A stretch of 64,000 nt of DNA from Flavobacterium salilacus subsp. salilacus (lineage in GTDB: Bacteria; Bacteroidota; Bacteroidia; Flavobacteriales; Flavobacteriaceae), in assembly GCF_004634195.1 (NCBI RefSeq), contig NZ_SKBP01000009.1:62001-126000 (forward strand), written 5' to 3'. Below the pieces are notes generated by a model, which ran no database searches, was not told the origin of the DNA, and saw only the letters and a list, made by a program, of their open reading frames with translations. Each line of letters begins with the position of its first letter. The first letter of the stretch is position 1. A program made the translations under genes and the position numbers. This document shows positions 55,400 to 64,000 of the stretch, piece after piece.

Positions 55400-56773
55400 C
55401 TAATGGCTGATATTTGCCACCTCTTTAGGATCATGTTTATGCTTAAACAATATGGCAAATGCAATAGCAATAACCAAAGCATATAATGCAAACGAAAGCC
55501 ATATATTATGCCAGTCTTTCATTAATATGGCAGTATTAAAATTGCCATTGGCAGTAACCTCAACGCCATGTCCTTTTACAAATTCAAGCATTTTAGGATT
55601 TGTAGGTTCAGTTTCTAAAAACTGTGATAGTGCTGATGTTTCGGTAAACGATTTGGTAAAATATTTATCTATCATCCATCCTGACGTAAAACTGCCTAAT
55701 ACTGCACCAAAACCATTGGTCATCATCATAAACAAGCCTTGTGCCGAAGATCTTATTTTAGCAGGAGTAGTCGTTTCTACAAACAGTGAGCCCGAAATAT
55801 TGAAAAAATCGAATGCCATACCATACACAATGCACGATAGTACAATCATCCATAAGCCGGTAACAGGGTCGCCATAAGCAAATAGAGCAAAACGTAATAC
55901 CCATGCCAGCATACTGATAAGCATTACCTGCTTAATACCAAAGCGTTTTAAGAAAAACGGAATGGCAAGTATGAACAACGTTTCGGATACTTGTGATATC
56001 GACATTATTATGGTAGAATACTTTACTACAAAAGAGTCGGCATATTTAGGGAAAAATTTAAATTCATCTAAAAATACATCGCCATAAGCATTAGTAAGCT
56101 GTAATGCACCTCCTAAAAACATTGAGAATATAAAAAACAATGCTATTTTATATATGCCGAAAAGTTTAAAGGCTTCGAAGCCTAATGCTTCGAATAAAGT
56201 AGCATCGGCTTTGGTGTTTTGCGGTTTACACTTGGGTAGCGTAAAGGCATACAAACCTAAAAGTACAGCCCCGAGCCCGGCAATGTAAAACTGATAGTCA
56301 GTAGCTTTATTTCCCGTTAAATTGGTAATCCACATAGCGGCAATAAAACCTATAGTACCCCAAACCCTTATGGGAGGAAAACTCTTAATAACATCAAAAT
56401 TATTGTTTTTAAGTGCCGTATAGGATATTGAGTTGCTTAACGCAATAGTAGGCATGTAGAAACACATGGCTACAAGCATTATATAGATAAATGTTGTAGG
56501 ATCGCTCACCTGCGGAATGTAGAATAATACTGCGGCATACAGTAAGTGCAGTACACCATACAGCCGTTCGGCATTTACCCACCTGTCAGCTATAATACCT
56601 GTAAGCGTAGGCATAAATATAGATGCAATACCCATAGTGCCAAACACAAGCCCAAACTGTGTTCCTTCCCACTGTTTTGTGCCAAACCAATAATTAGCAA
56701 TAGTTATTAACCAGGAGCCCCACACAAAAAACTGAAGGAAGCTCATGGCAACGAGGCGGTTTTTAATGCCCAT
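55400..56773 (-). CDS. MFS nucleoside permease (NHS/NupG-like)
   Basis: 457 aa, twelve predicted helices. The start NRLVAMSFLQFFVWGSWLITIANYW and GIASIFMPTLTGIIADRWVNAERLYG resemble the nucleoside:proton symporter family (NupG/XapB); later blocks LSNSISYTALKNNN, VWGTIGFIAAMWI, and RSSAQGLFMMMTNGFGAVLGS agree. It would take up nucleosides across the inner membrane, which fits with the exported 5'-nucleotidase pair elsewhere in the window, but the substrate is inferred. The gap to cmk is 85 bp, so it may be the last gene of the porQ-cmk run or separate. Confidence 0.9.
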   Translation of the reverse strand: MGIKNRLVAMSFLQFFVWGSWLITIANYWFGTKQWEGTQFGLVFGTMGIASIFMPTLTGIIADRWVNAERLYGVLHLLYAAVLFYIPQVSDPTTFIYIMLVAMCFYMPTIALSNSISYTALKNNNFDVIKSFPPIRVWGTIGFIAAMWITNLTGNKATDYQFYIAGLGAVLLGLYAFTLPKCKPQNTKADATLFEALGFEAFKLFGIYKIALFFIFSMFLGGALQLTNAYGDVFLDEFKFFPKYADSFVVKYSTIIMSISQVSETLFILAIPFFLKRFGIKQVMLISMLAWVLRFALFAYGDPVTGLWMIVLSCIVYGMAFDFFNISGSLFVETTTPAKIRSSAQGLFMMMTNGFGAVLGSFTSGWMIDKYFTKSFTETSALSQFLETEPTNPKMLEFVKGHGVEVTANGNFNTAILMKDWHNIWLSFALYALVIAIAFAILFKHKHDPKEVANISH

Positions 56774-56858
56774 AAAAGCTATAGTTAAATTAACATTTAA
56801 TTAACGATGGTAAAACTATCAATAAAATTTGATTTTAATGGCAGTACCACGTTAAAAG

Positions 56859-57545
56859 TTAGTTGGCATTGGCTACAAGTTGCAGTACTTTTTCAAATTG
56901 TTCTTGTATTGTCAGGTTAGAGTTATCTATTTCTATGGCATCGTCTGCTTTTACCAGTGGCGAGTCGTCTCTGTTAGAGTCGATATGGTCGCGTTCTTCT
57001 ACATTTTTCAATACGTCTTCATACACTACGGTATCGCCTTTTGCAATAAGTTCCTCATAACGCCTTTGCGCACGAATTTGAGCACTGGCGGTCATATACA
57101 GCTTTAATTCAGCATCAGGAAACACAACAGTCCCTATATCACGACCATCCATCACAACGCCTTTATCAGCCCCCATTTGTTGTTGCTGTTCTACCAGTTT
57201 GGCTCTTACTTCCGATACTTCTGCAACATGGCTAACCTTGTTTGAAACATCCATTGTACGTATCGCTTTTTCTACATTTTCACCGTTAAGGTACATTTCG
57301 GCAAAACCAAGTTCCGGATTAAATACAAAACGAAGATTTATATCAGATAAGTCTTTTATCAGTGCTTGTTTATCAAAATGATTATCATCAATATATCCTT
57401 TTTGCATAGTATAATAGGTAACCGCACGATACATTGCTCCGGTATCTACATATACATACCCAAGTTGTTTTGCCAATTGTTTGGCAAGGGTACTTTTTCC
57501 GGTAGAAGAAAAGCCATCTATGGCAATAGTAATTTTTTTATCCAT
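56859..57545 (-). CDS. cmk: Cytidylate kinase
   Basis: 228 aa, standard. It phosphorylates CMP and dCMP with ATP for nucleotide and lipid synthesis. The P-loop is DGFSSTGKSTLAKQLA (residues about 10-25), followed by VDTGAMYRAVTYY (the CMP-binding motif), the DGRDIGTVVFPDAELK segment, RRYEELIAKG and the lid RDHIDSNRDDSPLVKADDAIEID (cited as several adjacent motifs). It starts 13 bp after porQ; the pair is conserved next to lon in flavobacteria. Confidence 0.97.
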   Translation of the reverse strand: MDKKITIAIDGFSSTGKSTLAKQLAKQLGYVYVDTGAMYRAVTYYTMQKGYIDDNHFDKQALIKDLSDINLRFVFNPELGFAEMYLNGENVEKAIRTMDVSNKVSHVAEVSEVRAKLVEQQQQMGADKGVVMDGRDIGTVVFPDAELKLYMTASAQIRAQRRYEELIAKGDTVVYEDVLKNVEERDHIDSNRDDSPLVKADDAIEIDNSNLTIQEQFEKVLQLVANAN

Positions 57546-57558
57546 TATATAATATTAA

Positions 57559-58578
57559 TTATTGAAGATTTATCATTAATCCGAATAAACTGGTATTGGC
57601 AGCCAATGTATATCTGGAATAGGAATAATCAAAGCGTATATTATTAAACCGTATTCCCATACCAACGGATATGCCTGAAAAATTTCGCTGTTCTTCGATT
57701 TTTAATTCTTCGCCCCTTCTAAAGTTGTAGCCTACCCTGAGGTTAAAACTCTTCCCGGGGAAAAGCTCCGCCCCTACTATAACGTGGCGTAAAGCATTGT
57801 TTATAAACGATACTTTTTCTTCCTCCGTAGTGCCGTCTATACTTTCTTCCGCACGGTTAGGGTTAGAAAAAGCAATATTCCATTGCTGTAGGTTTTCCAG
57901 CGTTACATGCCAACGTATGGGTACATTTTCTACCTCCTGCGATATGCCGGCAATGATTTCCAAAGGCAATTTTTCCTGAAGCCCTGCATAAGTGGTAAAC
58001 TGTGTACCTACATTACGTATAGCGAGAGCTATATTAATATCATTATCCTCGTCAATATATATTCCTCCTATATCTATAGCCCCACCAAAAGAGTTATAAC
58101 TCTCTAAGGTAGAAGATATCAGCTTAGCGTTAGCTCCTATATAAATATCTGTCCAGGGTATATTATAGGCATAACCAAAGGAAAGGGCTATTTCGCTGCC
58201 TGTAAAATCGCCTGTAAGCAGTCCTGCCTCATCCCTGCCTTCAAAAGTACCATAATTTACATAACTTACTCCGGCATGAAAAGTTTGCACATGCCTGTCA
58301 TAAGTATAAGCATAGGCTGCCGTGCCATAGGTAACCTCGCCATAATAGCTGCCATAGTTTACAGAAAGGTGATTATCCATCTCAGGGTTTATTGTTGCGG
58401 GGTTGTATATTGCCTGATTAACATCATAATCGTGAAGCGTAATCAACTTTCCGCCAAGTGCGGCCTGACGCGGTGAGGTAACAAGGTTTAAAAACTGATA
58501 GGTTGATTTACCTCCTATCTGACTAAAAGACAAAGCACTACTAAATAAAAGAAGATAAAGATAACCGTTTTTAAACAT
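57559..58578 (-). CDS. porQ: T9SS protein PorQ (outer-membrane beta-barrel)
   Basis: 339 aa from ATG 58578, chosen because it starts at the signal peptide (MFKNGYLYLLLFSSALSFSQ); an ATG 8 codons upstream is less likely. The mature start GGKSTYQFLNLVTSPRQAALGG is the PorQ/PorV-family signature. The rest is a series of beta strands with a C-terminal aromatic strand (GLMINLQ, FDYSYSRYTL), like FadL-type barrels. In P. gingivalis PorQ is part of the attachment complex (with PorU, PorV, PorZ) that processes T9SS cargo. Upstream is lon with a terminator between; downstream is cmk. Confidence 0.9.
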   Translation of the reverse strand: MFKNGYLYLLLFSSALSFSQIGGKSTYQFLNLVTSPRQAALGGKLITLHDYDVNQAIYNPATINPEMDNHLSVNYGSYYGEVTYGTAAYAYTYDRHVQTFHAGVSYVNYGTFEGRDEAGLLTGDFTGSEIALSFGYAYNIPWTDIYIGANAKLISSTLESYNSFGGAIDIGGIYIDEDNDINIALAIRNVGTQFTTYAGLQEKLPLEIIAGISQEVENVPIRWHVTLENLQQWNIAFSNPNRAEESIDGTTEEEKVSFINNALRHVIVGAELFPGKSFNLRVGYNFRRGEELKIEEQRNFSGISVGMGIRFNNIRFDYSYSRYTLAANTSLFGLMINLQ

Positions 58579-58637
58579 TGTTGTTATATACGTTTTGTGC
58601 ATACTATAACGCGATTGCGAAGATATTATTTTTATAT

Positions 58638-58667
58638 AAAAAAACGGCTAATAAATTTTAGCCGTTT
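58638..58667 (-). terminator. Terminator of lon
   Basis: AAACGGCTA, loop ATAAATTT, TAGCCGTTT; on the minus strand a T run (TTTTTTATATAAAAA) follows, 27 bp past the lon stop. Confidence 0.8.
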
Positions 58668-58694
58668 GTGTATATGCTATATCATATGAACACT

Positions 58695-61145
58695 TTATAG
58701 TGTTTTAGCATTTTTTACTGCCTGATTGGTTATGGCATATTTTATTACTTCGCTCATTTCTTTCACGTAATGAAAGGTAAGCCCTTGCAGGTATTCTTCT
58801 TTAATTTCATCAATATCGCGTTTGTTGTCCTCACACAATATTATCTCTTTAATATTAGCACGCTTGGCAGCAAGTATTTTTTCTTTAATACCACCCACAG
58901 GAAGTACTTTACCTCTAAGGGTAATTTCACCCGTCATGGCTAACTGTTTTTTAATCCTTTTTTGGGTGAATGATGATACTAACGAGGTAAGCATGGCAAC
59001 ACCGGCGCTGGGACCATCTTTAGGGGTTGCCCCTTCCGGCACGTGTATATGTACGTTGTAACTTGTTATTACTTCAGGGCTTATGCCCAGGGATTCCGCA
59101 TTAGCTTTAATATACTCGAGGGCAATGGTTGCCGATTCTTTCATTACCGTACCCAGGTTACCTGTCATGGTCATATTACCTTTACCTTTAGAGAGTATCG
59201 ACTCTATAAAAAGAATATCACCGCCCACGCTTGTCCATGCCAGTCCGGTTACTACTCCTGCAACATCATTGTTTTCATACTTGTCGCGTTCCATTTTGGG
59301 TGCGCCGAGTACTTTAATAATATCTTCATCAGTAACTTTAACGTTATACTCTTCTTCCATTGCTATTGATTTTGCAATGTAGCGTATCATTTTGGCAATT
59401 TGTTTTTCAAACCCGCGTACACCCGACTCGCGCGTATAACCTATACTTATTTTTTCGAGTTGTCTTTTACCAATAATTACATCTTTTGGTGTAAGCCCAT
59501 GCTCTTTAATTTGCTTTGGCAATAAATGTCTTTTAGCTATTTCTACTTTTTCTTCTATAGTATAGCCGGTCATATTAATAATCTCCATCCTGTCGCGCAG
59601 CGCAGGCTGTATGTTTGCCATGTTGTTGGACGTAGCGATAAACATGACTTTGGAAAGGTCGAAACCAAGCTCAAGGAAGTTATCGTAAAACTCGGAGTTT
59701 TGTTCAGGATCCAACACTTCAAGTAATGCCGATGACGGATCTCCGCTATTACTGATAGAAAGTTTATCAATTTCATCCAGTACAAAAACAGGGTTTGATG
59801 TACCTGCCTTTTTAATGCTTTGTATAATCCTTCCCGGCATAGCGCCAATATAGGTTTTTCTGTGTCCTCTTATTTCTGCCTCATCACGAAGTCCTCCCAG
59901 CGATATGCGAATGTACTCTCTGCCCAATGCTTCGGCAACTGATTTACCAATTGAGGTTTTACCCACACCCGGAGGTCCGTAAAGACAAAGTATAGGCGAT
60001 TTCATATCATTACGTAACTTTAATACAGCAAGGTATTCTATAATACGACGTTTAACATCGTCCAGACCATAATGATCTCTGTGCAGTATTTTTTCGGCAC
60101 GCTTAAGGTCGAATTTATCTTTTGAAAAAGTACCCCAGGGCAAGTCGAGCATTAACTCTAAATAATTACGCTGTGTAGCATATTCTGCCACCTGCGGATT
60201 CATTCGTTGTAATTTAGCAAGTTCTTTTTCAAAATGGGTTTTTGTTTTATCATTCCATTTTTTGCCCTTGCCTTTTTTACGCATTTCTTCAATCTCCTGG
60301 TCGTGAGACACCCCGCCGAGTTCTTCCTGAATAGTTTTCATTTGCTGATGCAAAAAGTACTCGCGCTGCTGTTGGTCGAGGTCAAAACGAACCTTGCTTT
60401 GTATATCGTTCTTGAGTTCCAGTTTTTGCAGCTCAAGGTTCATATAGCGCAATGTTTCCAGTGCACGGGCTTTGAGGTCGCTTTTTACAAGCAAACCTTG
60501 TTTCTCTGCCACTGTAAGGTTCATGTTCGATGAAACAAAGTTGACTAAAAACGATTCGCTCTCTATATTTTTAATCGCAAAAGTAGCCTCGGTAGGAATA
60601 TTAGGGCTTTCTTTTATAATTTGTATTGCTAAGTCTTTTATAGACTCTATTATGGTGCTAAACTCTACATCGGTTTTTTCAGGTCGTGTTTCATTAACCT
60701 CCTTAATAGTAGCCATAAGGTAGGGTTGCTCTGTAGTTACGGTATCTATCTCAAAACGTTTTTTACCCTGAATAATAACGGTAGTATTACCATCGGGCAT
60801 TTTGAGTACTCGCAATATGCGTGCTACGGTACCTACGGTGTTTATATCGGCTGCTGTAGGCTCTTCAACACTTTCGTCTTTTTGAGCCACTACGCCTATT
60901 ATTTTACCGCCTGCATTAGCATCGTTTATTAGTTTTATCGATTTATCCCTGCCTGCCGTAATTGGGATTACCACACCGGGAAACAACACCATATTACGTA
61001 ACGGGAGTATGGGTAATGCTTCGGGCAGTACCTCGTTATTCATTTCCTCTTCATCTTCGGGTGTCATTAACGGAATTAATTCCGCATCAGAATCTAACTC
61101 CTGAAGTGACAGACTGTCAATATTTATTATTTTTTGATCAGACAT
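58695..61145 (-). CDS. lon: Lon protease (ATP-dependent serine protease)
   Basis: 816 aa, full length. The LAN substrate-recognition domain (about 40-245) has LPILPLRNMVLFPGVVIPI. The AAA+ domain has Walker A YGPPGVGKTSIGKSVA, Walker B PVFVLDEIDKL, and the sensor region FIATSNNMANI. The C-terminal protease domain has the catalytic serine Ser713 in PKDGPSAGVAML and lysine Lys756 in PVGGIKEKILAAKRA. It removes damaged and short-lived regulatory proteins. The N-terminal extension (residues 1-40) is acidic. No TAnnTTTG promoter is obvious upstream. Confidence 0.98.
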   Translation of the reverse strand: MSDQKIINIDSLSLQELDSDAELIPLMTPEDEEEMNNEVLPEALPILPLRNMVLFPGVVIPITAGRDKSIKLINDANAGGKIIGVVAQKDESVEEPTAADINTVGTVARILRVLKMPDGNTTVIIQGKKRFEIDTVTTEQPYLMATIKEVNETRPEKTDVEFSTIIESIKDLAIQIIKESPNIPTEATFAIKNIESESFLVNFVSSNMNLTVAEKQGLLVKSDLKARALETLRYMNLELQKLELKNDIQSKVRFDLDQQQREYFLHQQMKTIQEELGGVSHDQEIEEMRKKGKGKKWNDKTKTHFEKELAKLQRMNPQVAEYATQRNYLELMLDLPWGTFSKDKFDLKRAEKILHRDHYGLDDVKRRIIEYLAVLKLRNDMKSPILCLYGPPGVGKTSIGKSVAEALGREYIRISLGGLRDEAEIRGHRKTYIGAMPGRIIQSIKKAGTSNPVFVLDEIDKLSISNSGDPSSALLEVLDPEQNSEFYDNFLELGFDLSKVMFIATSNNMANIQPALRDRMEIINMTGYTIEEKVEIAKRHLLPKQIKEHGLTPKDVIIGKRQLEKISIGYTRESGVRGFEKQIAKMIRYIAKSIAMEEEYNVKVTDEDIIKVLGAPKMERDKYENNDVAGVVTGLAWTSVGGDILFIESILSKGKGNMTMTGNLGTVMKESATIALEYIKANAESLGISPEVITSYNVHIHVPEGATPKDGPSAGVAMLTSLVSSFTQKRIKKQLAMTGEITLRGKVLPVGGIKEKILAAKRANIKEIILCEDNKRDIDEIKEEYLQGLTFHYVKEMSEVIKYAITNQAVKNAKTL

Positions 61146-61291
61146 CTTAATTTAAAGTCATTTTGTCATTAAACATTTATAAGGCAACACGAAAACATCT
61201 GACCGATGCTTTAATTATATACCTATATATCAGTAAAGAAGAAACCTTTACTGTATTTTTACTGATAGTATCAGACAATCATTATGCCAAT

Positions 61292-61321
61292 AAAAAAATC
61301 CGCCAATTTAGCGGATTTTTT
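61292..61321 (-). terminator. Terminator of the lipoprotein gene
   Basis: AAAAATCCGC, loop CAATTTA, GCGGATTTTT, 20 bp past the stop of the minus-strand gene. It lies between that gene and lon. Confidence 0.85.
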
Positions 61322-61341
61322 ATCTCTTATAAAATATTTTA

Positions 61342-62286
61342 TTATGGTAACAACATTTCAAATTCTCCATTAGTAACCTCTATGATGTCACTTTCGTCAT
61401 CCGAATTATAGGCTGCAAACTCAAAAACTCCTTTTATCGATTCGCCATCATTGCTGATAATAGTTAATTGTCCTGATGTAACAACGTATAGAACCAAGCC
61501 TTCAGAATACAGTCCGGTTACTCCATTACCAAATCCTCCATCTTCAGTAATATCATATGTACCTTCTTCTATATCAGCATCCATCAATAATTGTATCTGC
61601 TTGGGAGGGGCTACGTTTTGACCGCTTATTGTTAAAAAATTACCTGATGATGCTGCAACTGCTATTGTAAAATCTGTTTCAACACCATTTATATCAGCTA
61701 TAATATAATCTTCTTCCTCTTCCGGGTCAGGATCAATATCACTATCTATATATGGCACATTAATAAATACTCCATTAGTAAGTTCCACAGGTTCTATTTC
61801 GTCCTCCGGATTACTCCAATATCCTGTAAAGCTAAATGTTCCTGAAATAGTTTTATTAACCGTATCAATATTTGTTATGGTAAAAGCTCCATAATAAATA
61901 TCTTCAGGTACTTCTCCTCCACCTACAATTTCTGAGTTGAAGTTAATAAAACCATAGTCATCAGCATTTTCAGAAGGCTGATAAATCATTAAAACATCTT
62001 CCGGGGCATATGTACCGTTACTTGCAGTTGTACCTTCTAAAACAATACTTACAGACTCGCCGTCGCTTCCTATTCCCTGTATCGCAATCAAGCCATCGCC
62101 AATAGCTGCGCTTGAAGCAGCTGCAACAAAAAGTTCTCCATCAATATTAACCTCAAACGAAGCCGGATCTTCTACTTCCGGTTCATAATCTAAAAATACA
62201 GGATCTACCGGCTCCGTATCACACGATACAAACCCAAATGTTACTATTAGTAGTAATAATGTTGATAAATTTTTAATTCTTTTCAT
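61342..62286 (-). CDS. Lipoprotein with two DUF6252-like domains
   Basis: 314 aa from ATG 62286 (an ATG three codons upstream is also possible). The signal MKRIKNLSTLLLLIVTFGFVSC has a lipobox cysteine, so the protein is attached to a membrane. The mature part is acidic and contains two related beta-rich domains: FEVNIDGELFVAAASSAAI ... GTFSFTGYW ... LTNGVFIN and IADINGVETDFTIAVAASS ... GVFEFAAYN ... VTNGEFEM. A very acidic linker (DIDPDPEEEED) separates them. I place it with DUF6252-like proteins; its function is unknown. A TATATTTG box at 62313-62320 on the minus strand is a likely -7 element. Confidence 0.85.
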   Translation of the reverse strand: MKRIKNLSTLLLLIVTFGFVSCDTEPVDPVFLDYEPEVEDPASFEVNIDGELFVAAASSAAIGDGLIAIQGIGSDGESVSIVLEGTTASNGTYAPEDVLMIYQPSENADDYGFINFNSEIVGGGEVPEDIYYGAFTITNIDTVNKTISGTFSFTGYWSNPEDEIEPVELTNGVFINVPYIDSDIDPDPEEEEDYIIADINGVETDFTIAVAASSGNFLTISGQNVAPPKQIQLLMDADIEEGTYDITEDGGFGNGVTGLYSEGLVLYVVTSGQLTIISNDGESIKGVFEFAAYNSDDESDIIEVTNGEFEMLLP

Positions 62287-62338
62287 AACCTTCATAATAT
62301 ATTTTCAGTTCCCAAATATAATAGAATAAATTTAAACT

Positions 62339-63652
62339 CTAAGACTTTTTTAACACTCTTCTTAAAAGGAAAATACCAATAATGAAAAATAGCGTGAGAA
62401 ATACTATTGAATAACGCATACTGCCAAATATCTGGTCTATTGCGCCATATAACAACATCCCGATAACAATACCTATTTTTTCGGTTACATCATAAAAACT
62501 GAAAAATGAAGCTGTATCTTTTGTTTCGGGTAAAAACTTAGAATAGGTAGAGCGAGAGAGCGACTGTATGCCTCCCATAACAAGTCCCACAAAACCGGCT
62601 GTAATATAAAAATGTATAGGCAGTGTTAGAAAAAAGGCACAAATACATATTATAGCCCAGATAATATTAATACCTATAAGTGTTTTTATATTTCCGTATT
62701 TTTCTGATAGCCGTGAAGTAGCGACTGCTCCGGCTACTGCAACCAGTTGTATTAATAATATACTTACTATGAGTCCTGTTTGTTTTTCGCCTTCGCCCCA
62801 CGCAATTTCTTCTGCTCCAAAATAAGTGGCTACCAGCATAACGGTTTGTACTGCCATACTGTAAACAAAAAAAGCACCTAAATAACGCTTTAATGTAAGG
62901 TTAAGTTTCAACTCGCCCCACACCTTTCTCAACTCCTTAAAGCCGTTAAGCAATACATGATGAGTTACTTTATTTTTTCTTGTTCCTTTTGGCAGGTAAT
63001 AATAAGTGTATTGGCTAAAAAGTATCCACCATACCCCTACGGATACAAAGGAAATACGCATAGCGCGTACAGAAGGGTGCTCTAAACCTTCAATTTCTTT
63101 TAATCCGAAAGAACCGGGAAACATTACCATCGCCAAATTGAAAATGAGAAGTAAAACACTGCCTATATATCCTAACGAGTATCCTTTGGCACTAATCCTA
63201 TCCTGTTGGTCGGGGAAAGCAATATCCGGCAGATAGGAATTATAAAAAACCAAACTACCCCAAAAACCAACCAGTCCGAAAAAGTAGCATACCAAACTCC
63301 AGTAAATATTTTCGAGACTAAACCAATATAAACCAATACATGATAACGCCCCCAGATAGCAAAACAGTTTTAAGAATATTTTTTTATTGCCTGAATAATC
63401 GGCAATACCCGAAAGTAAAGGTGATATAAATGCGACAAGTAAAAAAGCAAAAGCCGTAACAAAACTTATAAGAGCCGTGCTTTTTACAGATGTGCCTAAA
63501 ATAGCAATGTGCGTTTGCCCCTCCGGAAAAAGTTCTGTATAAAATATAGGAAACACCGCTGTTGCTATTACAAGGCTATATACAGAGTTGGCCCAATCGT
63601 AAAAAGCCCATGCATTAAGGAGTTTTTTACTTCCTTTTTCTAATTGTGGCAT
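62339..63652 (-). CDS. MFS transporter, UMF1 (Atg22-like) family
   Basis: 437 aa, twelve predicted helices. The start KKLLNAWAFYDWANSVYSLVI is the hallmark of the UMF1/Atg22 family, followed by ISPLLSGIADYSGNKKIFLK, GLVGFWGSLVFYNSYLPDIA, ISAKGYSLGYIGSVLLLIFN, GLVMGGIQSLSRSTYSKFLP and a C-terminal FFLTLPIHF-like helix. The substrate is unknown; Atg22 exports amino acids from yeast vacuoles, so an efflux role is possible. It lies 44 bp from the lipoprotein gene. Confidence 0.93.
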   Translation of the reverse strand: MPQLEKGSKKLLNAWAFYDWANSVYSLVIATAVFPIFYTELFPEGQTHIAILGTSVKSTALISFVTAFAFLLVAFISPLLSGIADYSGNKKIFLKLFCYLGALSCIGLYWFSLENIYWSLVCYFFGLVGFWGSLVFYNSYLPDIAFPDQQDRISAKGYSLGYIGSVLLLIFNLAMVMFPGSFGLKEIEGLEHPSVRAMRISFVSVGVWWILFSQYTYYYLPKGTRKNKVTHHVLLNGFKELRKVWGELKLNLTLKRYLGAFFVYSMAVQTVMLVATYFGAEEIAWGEGEKQTGLIVSILLIQLVAVAGAVATSRLSEKYGNIKTLIGINIIWAIICICAFFLTLPIHFYITAGFVGLVMGGIQSLSRSTYSKFLPETKDTASFFSFYDVTEKIGIVIGMLLYGAIDQIFGSMRYSIVFLTLFFIIGIFLLRRVLKKS

Positions 63653-63667
63653 AGTGGTTTGGTTTAA

Positions 63668-63698
63668 ATAAAAAAAGCTGCCCTATTACAGAGCAGCT
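63668..63698 (-). terminator. Terminator of the M48 protease gene
   Basis: On the minus strand AGCTGC, an 11-nt loop, GCAGCT, then TTTTTTTATTT; about 55 bp past the protease stop. Confidence 0.75.
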
Positions 63699-63752
63699 AA
63701 TATATGTATAATTCTTAAAAGTAAAACTCAGCTTAAAAAAGTAAACTTAAAT

Positions 63753-64000
63753 TTAAAATTTCACTCCAAATTTAGCCGCTTCGGCTTTTGCAGTAGGTAT
63801 CAGGCTTTTGATGTTATTTATCCTTGTGTTGCTTGACGGGTGGGTGCTTAAAAATTCCGGCGGCGCACTTCCTCCTGAGTTGGCATCCATGCGTTGCCAA
63901 AACGCTATTGCCTGATCGGGGTTGTAACCCGCAATCGCCATCAGGATAAGCCCTATCTCGTCAGCCTCATTTTCATGCTTTCTGCTAAAAGGGAGCATAG
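63753..64000 (-). CDS. M48 family metalloprotease, C-terminal part (runs off the right edge)
   Basis: The visible 82 codons are the end of a larger frame open through the edge. [21 protein letters not shown] contains the third zinc-ligand motif (ExxxD in ENEADEIG) of the M48 family; AIAFWQRMD and [18 protein letters not shown] match the C-terminal region of the YggG/LoiP and BepA-like membrane proteases. The HExxH motif and the signal peptide lie outside the window. These enzymes act in outer-membrane quality control. Length and start cannot be judged. Confidence 0.9.
   Translation of the reverse strand, partial: MLPFSRKHENEADEIGLILMAIAGYNPDQAIAFWQRMDANSGGSAPPEFLSTHPSSNTRINNIKSLIPTAKAEAAKFGVKF

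Overview
The window reads as core chromosome of a member of the Flavobacteriaceae (Bacteroidota), close to Flavobacterium. The evidence is consistent: AT-rich coding with very AT-rich spacers, almost no Shine-Dalgarno sequences, several promoters of the Bacteroidota type (TTG, about 19-20 bp, then TAnnTTTG), type IX secretion (T9SS) parts and cargo, and gene orders typical of the family (fabI-recN-porD-coaBC-rpoZ-bamD; rpsF-rpsR-rplI; lon, porQ-cmk). No phage, transposase, integrase, CRISPR array, rRNA or tRNA was seen. One structural RNA, the signal recognition particle RNA, is present.

Layout. 1-9.9 kb holds two very large secreted multi-domain proteins in tandem on the minus strand. The first runs off the left edge; the second ends in a T9SS type A sorting domain and carries three near-identical 225-bp repeats. 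10.2-15.9 kb is a minus-strand housekeeping run (fabI, recN, porD, coaBC, rpoZ, bamD), followed by a small operon (a conserved unknown gene, then dapA) to 17.5 kb. 17.6-19.3 kb encodes a 5'-nucleotidase split into two proteins in reversed domain order. 19.4-20.3 kb holds two unknown genes, one with a possible P-loop. 20.5-25.9 kb has nadC, a YihY membrane protein, a DUF2147 protein, priA and an orphan LytTR regulator. 26.1-30.4 kb has rpsF-rpsR-rplI, a DUF6495-like gene, ligA and rlmH. 30.4-35.3 kb has folP facing a run of a DUF1599 protein, a DoxX-thioredoxin fusion, an orphan OppB-type permease, a TlpA-like lipoprotein and tpiA.

35.6-39.5 kb is a third T9SS cargo protein (choice-of-anchor I type). 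39.6-49.7 kb is mixed metabolism and transport: YdcF, glmM, ACP phosphodiesterase, an AlkD-like protein, a CLC channel, transaldolase, an SDR enzyme, bestrophin, SRP RNA, glutaminyl cyclase and fasciclin. 49.9-51.7 kb is rpsA with a long leader. 52.0-55.3 kb is a T9SS type B cargo protein. 55.4-64 kb is a minus-strand run: nucleoside MFS permease, cmk, porQ, lon, a lipoprotein, a UMF1-type MFS protein, and the C-terminus of an M48 protease cut by the right edge.

How it works together. The main theme beyond housekeeping is protein export to the cell surface: PorD, PorQ and BamD on the machinery side, and three or four large T9SS cargo proteins (the partial one has its C-terminus outside the window). 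I did not find a convincing undescribed system. The most interesting residual signals are regulatory: a perfect 13-bp inverted repeat that captures the fasciclin start codon, a shared palindrome upstream of both large adhesin genes, a perfect 22-bp palindrome before nadC, and the rpsA leader.
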